From assembly GCA_947179485.1 (NCBI GenBank), contig OX359246.1, positions 54,663,632 to 54,727,631 on the forward strand: a stretch of 64,000 nt of DNA, written 5' to 3'. How positions within the stretch are numbered: position 1 is the first letter of the stretch; each line of letters opens with the position of its first letter. The position numbers and the translations under genes were made by a program. Source of the stretch: Allacma fusca (lineage: Eukaryota; Arthropoda; Collembola; Symphypleona; Sminthuridae). Positions 58,513 through 64,000 of this stretch are shown in pieces. The notes under the pieces are model-generated. The model saw only the letters and a program-made list of their open reading frames with translations, was not told the DNA's origin and ran no database searches.

Positions 58513-60938
58513 GATGAAATCACAATGTTGTTGTTATTGTTGTTCCTGTTTCAGAATTGAGTTAAATAATTGTCGGAAGCACGAGGAAACCCACTTGAAG
58601 TTCAACTCACGTTGACAATTTGCACAAGACTGTCTCTATAAATAAGTGTATAGCGTGATTTGTAAAGATGGTCAACAAAAACAACAACAACAACTGATTT
58701 AATATAGCACACGCTCAATATGTTGGGCTGGCATGGAAGAATTTGGGAATGACAGCACAACGCGGCTCAGAATATAGTAAATGCTAATAAGTAGTCAGGG
58801 ATAGAGAGATATGTGAAAGAAGTGGAGGTAGTAATAACTCGCTGACAAAATCCCACTTTTTAAACAGTCCCATTTATTTACACACTTACTTATTGTCAGT
58901 CTCCGCTTTAGTATAATCAACGCCTCGAAGATAGAGTTGTAGAATTTCAATGTCAACTGGAGATGTTGAGTGTTGTCGTAAAATGATTTCAAAATTAGAT
59001 GAAATGGGCTCTCATTGACAAAACGTTAGTTTTCTGTTTTAAATACACATTCCCATGCTCGGACATACACAGGAGGAATCCCAATCTCACGATTACGACC
59101 TCGCCAAACTTTTTTTTGTCCTCCACCTGTTTTTTCCTTCCCAAGTATAAGTCCGCTCCTCTGACTTTGTAAAAATGCGTGCAGTTTTCACTTTTCGAAT
59201 AAATTACATTCCCCGAGTGGTTCTATGTATAATTATTATCCTCCAAAGCTGTTAGGTTTCCCTGACAGGTTTAATTGAATATTTTAATTTAATCTTGTGA
59301 TCTCCCTCAAACTTATTGTTTCTTACCATGTAGACACGACTTGCAGGGATATGTAAAACAAGCTGCTCCTTTTTTTTATGTGTACACACACCGCGTCCAA
59401 TAACTATACATGTGACAGCCCCGGGTCCGCAATAAGTTTGCAGTTTGTTTTTATTGCAATATAAATGAATTCCGCAAGCCTAATTTTTAACACATGATAG
59501 CCCTCTCCTCACTTGTGAGTAGCATCTCTCAACAGCTGCTCCTCCGATCAGTTGGTCAATAAGAAGGTCACGGTTAGGAGCTTCCCTAGCAGAGTTGCAT
59601 TACATTCCTGAAAATGAAATTCAAATTGATTTTTGCTCTCTTTCTCGTATACCAAAAGCATGAGATTAATTAACAAGGGTGGGCTGACAGAGTGTGTTGG
59701 GGTAAGCTGCCTCTAGCCTTTTCCACATTGCAGATTTCATGTATTCAAATTACGTATGTACATACACAATTATTCAATGATTGGCTATTTATTTTCTGCT
59801 ACGTAGCTCTCCGTTAATTGGTTATGGCTTGTGGCTTTTGTGTAACACTGGTTACCTTGTTAATGGGAAAATTATAGTAATTTTACTCAATATATAGCAG
59901 GGCCCTCGTTAGTGTTACTTATATACATATGTATATTGTTGCAAATTGTAATGTCAACATTACTTCAAAATTACTAATATTATGCTGGGAGAAGAAAACT
60001 GCCTGGAACGATTACAATAATAATTATTATTCTATCCGCCTTATTTAAGTACTGGCATATGAGAAGGGTAAAATACGACACTGACCTTATCGTGCATGAA
60101 TTAATCAACTGCCAAAGGACCGTGCAACTGACCCCAGTGATCAAATTTCCTCCAAACTGTTTTATCAATATAAAGTAACACACCTGCTCCTCCCGTCGTT
60201 TCCAAGGCTCGAACTTGCTATTCTCTCCGGAACTGCTGCTCTGTCCAAAAGCACTGTATCATGTAACATATGTACATACATACAAAAAGTATGTCGACAA
60301 ATCGTAAACAAAATAAATTGGAATTCTTGTGGAGAGATGCTTGTCTCAAAACTAGTCCGGCTCCAAGCAATGCGAAGCTAGCAAAACTGTGCCATTTTGG
60401 AATGACGATATTTTAATGGGGACAAAAAATAGTTTTTGAGTTATGTCAACTTGTAAAACTGTGTGCCAAAAGATGCCTCATCAAGTAAGTTGTAGGATTT
60501 ATAATAAATAGAAACAGATTTTCAGTACTACAGAATACTAGTGCAGTGGTATGCAAAACTGTGGCAATAATAATTATTATAGATATCATGCGGATTTTCT
60601 CAAAGTAAATAGTTCCCCGGAAAAGTAATGAGTTGGAAAGAATTTTTAAGAGTTGGAACAACTCTCAAAGTATTTATTAAAAGGGGGCTCAATTTGCACT
60701 TTCAGAGTTACTCCCTCAATCCTGGGAAGATGTGTGACGGGAATGCGAGGAGCCTCAAGAAAAAAGTTGGGAGAGTGCTGAGACAATGGAGAAAATAATG
60801 TTTATGGATACTTGTGTTCACAAACTGGAAAAGTGTTTTATATTGACTCTAGAGCTCTGCAACTATGCACTTGAAGTAGGTGAATTGGTCACTGTTTAAA
60901 GTCGTATGTTTGTTGGGACCTCAATTATTACTAAAAGA

Positions 60939-60989
<51 letters not shown>

Positions 60990-63900
60990 GACAAGTTGAC
61001 GTCACTTGGAAGGGAGATCAGGTCCAGGGCTATGGCATTTCATATAAGTTGTAATTTAGCATTAAAATGAACGGAGGCTCATCTGGCCATATGCACAAGA
61101 CTGTATGAAAGTATGATTTTGGGATTGTACTAGAGATGAGGATATAGGAAATACGTCTATTTTGTAGTAATAGTTGGGGCAATAAGGGCGAGCATGTACA
61201 TAATAGACACTTAATTTATTTTATCGGCGTATAATTTAGAGGGAAATGTGTATTTGAGACTGTTGCCCATGTAATGTGACTGAGGTTGGTGAGGATGATG
61301 AGAGCAGACTGCTGACTGCCACGGAGCAAATAATGAGCTTCAGCAGGTTCTCCTCTGGTTCTAATTCTAATGCTAATTTTTGATTTGGTTGAGCAGCCCG
61401 ACAAAATAATAATAAGATGGTCCATTCCCTGATACACTCATGTAAGTATAGGCCCTTGGAACCTCTTGGAAATGCATACCCTGGGAGTTATTCACTGTTA
61501 TGGGAAAAAATAAAACACGGTGTTATATTAGGATTCAGCCCCATTATTAAGTACATGGACTTTGGCACTTTTTGCCAAGCAACAGCTCACAAACATTAAA
61601 TCATTTTTCTGTCTTTCCCTCCATCCGAGCGACCCATCCTCCCTCAAGCACTGGGAATCTCGAGCTCAAACCCAATCTGTTGTTTAATACTTGATCTATA
61701 ACCCTGATATAGGGCATTAGCCATTGTAGTCTCTAAAAAGCCATCCAGAGCGTAATACACTACTTGAACAATGCTGATCATCAATTCCAGGCTGTTCTCA
61801 ATTTCAACTTTTCTTCAAACTGTGCATAAGTACGTGGCGTAGGCAATAATGTTGTACATATTTAGCTGCATAAATATGCACACATGTGTGGAACATACGC
61901 AGAGGAAAAGATTTACCTTATTTGAAGAAACATTATATATGCTGGCACTTAATTGACTTGTGACCACATGGGAAGGGCTGGAGGCATACACATTTTATTT
62001 ATTGCCATTCACAACTTGTTACTGTATAGTCTACCATTGTCCACCTCACCACACTACCATCCTCCTCCGCAGGTCAGGTCACATTACTTATTGTTAGTAG
62101 CTGCTGTTCTGTATGTACAAGGTGCTCCAGTGTCTTTGGCTCCTTCATCCAAGAGCTTAAAATAGACTATGGTCAAAGTACTGGTACCTCATTTTCTGAC
62201 AAATCGCTGAGTTTAAAATAATGTCATACACGGATACAAAACTGTGCACACAGACTTAGGGGACCTGCCAACAAATCACCACACAATTTCACAAAATAAA
62301 AAAATTAAAACAAATCAAGTAATTAGGGGGAAGGGATTTTGACAATGTTGGATCAAATTTTGACCTCATTAATTGATTCATATGATCTGACTGGCATGAA
62401 TGGCTTCAATCCCTTTCCTGTTATTTCTCTAAATGTACAAAAATGATAGTCAGTTCCGATATCCCGTAGAGCTGCATGGATTTAACCAAAAAATTTTTCC
62501 AAAAGGATTTTCTTGCTTGTTTCAAAAATTTAGATTGTGTTGACTAGCAGTGAGTCCAAAACTTAGCATTGCGTTTAGCTGGAACGTGCTCAAAAACTCA
62601 AAGTAAGAAAAACAAACCATTTTCTATCTTCTATTCCTATCTTTCATTCTACTTCTTTCTTTTTCATCATCTTAGACTCAACTTCATTACAGCAGAATTG
62701 TGCTATAATCGATCTTTACAAGAGTGTTGTCCGCAGTTCACAATGAGGCAAATATTTTTGAACACGTTCCCTTTAAATTCTATGTTAATTTAAATTTTTG
62801 TTAGTGGATTAATTATTTTGAACTTTTATTGACACTCCCGTTAAAACATTAGTTCAAAACATTCCGTCCTCTGTCTCGAGTATTCGATGCAGCAATCTCA
62901 GGGAATCTTTGTTTGATAGCCCGTTAAATTAGCTACGAAATAGTTTTTTGATTTTCAAATTTAATTAAAAAATTATCGAGTTTCAAAATTTCCCTTTTCC
63001 AAAAATATCCTGATGTTTTCTCCAGTGTCGGGACTAGCTAAAGTAAAAAAAATTATTGAGAAAAACCTGTAAGAACCTTCTTTGTAAAATGTAGCAATAC
63101 GTTGTTTTCACACACCATCATGTCTGTGTGCTACGGGGGGTAAAATTGATTTCCAACACCCTGTACCACGAAATACAAGGCTCCTGCTCCATCCAACTCA
63201 TATAGACTATCCCTTCACACCAAACTCATGTACTTCGTGAGTCCATGAACAAGTTATGTTCCACTTATAACTATGTTGTAACATTTGAGATCATCAAAAC
63301 ACATCAGGAGCCTACATAATGAAGGTATGCATGCCACTATTATTTTTACATAACCACTAGCAGTACTCCAAGACATCGACTGTACAAGTCAGGATGAGGA
63401 GCAGGTAAAATGCGTCCTTGCTTACAACAAAGTATCTTCTACACTAATGAAGACTTGAGGGTAACTGACTATATAAATTATGCTAATTTATGGTAGCACC
63501 CGGCAAACCCAGTTATTATTTATGTAACTCCATTTTCCCATTCACAATCCATAGCTTTCCACTTATGTACTTGTAGCGTACAAGGCCTCAGCAGAATTTA
63601 CTTCCTTTAAGGAATTACAAAATGACATATACACTGTATTTGGTCCAATGCAATAAGTCACTCTACAAGTAATCCCACAATAATGCTTCTTGTCCAAGTT
63701 TTAATCCATCAAATCCATTGTTTCTCTGTCTTTTACAGCCCCAGCATTTCAGTGATTTCCCTAAATCCAAATAGGAATTGACACCCGATTTTTTGGGAAA
63801 GAAACTGTAATTTGGCATGTAATTTTATAACGACAGATGTTTTTTTTTATACGATCCAATTTGGGAATGATTAAACCAAGTTTTTTGTTCCTCACACAAT

Positions 63901-64000
63901 TAATTAAACAACATCATTTTATTCCTTCAAATGTAATATATTATTTCCAGATCCATATCTCTGTGTGCACACATTATGAAAGGATACATGTAGATACATA
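58513..64000. other. Intergenic or intronic region, no gene recognised
   Basis: About 5.5 kb with no coding exon I can support. It includes a (GT)n microsatellite at 60942-60986. It could be the upstream regulatory DNA of paralogue B or intron of a gene beyond the window. Confidence 0.45.
60942..60986. repeat. (GT)n microsatellite
   Basis: An uninterrupted run of about 22 GT dinucleotides. Confidence 0.97.

Noticed and set aside
60200..60270. Possible tRNA suggested by a GTTCGAGCC-like phrase on the minus strand
   Set aside because: No matching A box or acceptor stem could be paired around it.
62569..62793. 74-codon plus-strand open frame near the window end
   Set aside because: Low-complexity, aromatic-rich content and no supporting signals.
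1..64000. CRISPR arrays, bacterial operons, rRNA genes
   Set aside because: Spliced eukaryotic genes fill the window; no regular spacer-repeat pattern or rRNA-like sequence was seen.

Overview
The window reads as nuclear DNA of an arthropod, most likely a springtail (Collembola) or another early-branching hexapod. This is an inference from three things: AT-rich sequence with short GT-AG introns (mostly 50-150 bp), a trissin-type neuropeptide plus an insect-style gustatory receptor, and scattered (TATG)n tracts with non-autonomous DNA transposons. No bacterial, organellar or viral genes were recognised. I rebuilt genes exon by exon by hand. Splice phases closed in every complete model, which is the main support for the coordinates.

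Layout. 0.8-4.0 kb (+): an 11-exon GH35 beta-galactosidase, the only clear plus-strand gene. 6.8-15.0 kb (-): a 23-exon full-length ABCA transporter. 16.2-18.0 kb (-): ammonium transporter Amt-1. 20.0-22.7 kb (-): an SLC7 (LAT-type) amino-acid exchanger light chain. 23.8-26.1 kb (-): Amt-2, a duplicate of Amt-1 with a nine-copy LFPEAF repeat region fused in frame ahead of the ancestral start codon. 28.7-29.7 kb (-): an orphan single-pass protein. 30.4-31.8 kb (-): an orphan 441-residue protein in one exon. 33.3-33.9 kb (-): a small secreted protein with two LDL-receptor class A domains. 34.7-39.1 kb (-): a receptor tyrosine kinase with altered HRD and APE motifs. 41.1-41.6 kb (-): a trissin precursor. 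46.6-47.9 kb (-): a gustatory receptor. 51.9-52.3 kb (-): a possible small membrane protein. 52.9-58.5 kb (-): two tandem paralogous secreted orphans. 58.5-64.0 kb has no gene I can support.

The spaces between genes hold several compact repeats with one shared plan: short terminal inverted repeats, arms built of degenerate short repeats in opposite orientation, and a non-repeated core. Two (42.3-43.3 and 50.7-51.6 kb) have perfect 8-bp target-site duplications. Two more (18.6-19.0 and 49.6-50.4 kb) look similar but lack a convincing duplication.

Functionally, the two ammonium transporters and the amino-acid exchanger sit together and plausibly all serve nitrogen traffic across membranes, though nothing in the sequence shows co-regulation. 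The most unusual object is the repeat-bearing Amt-2.
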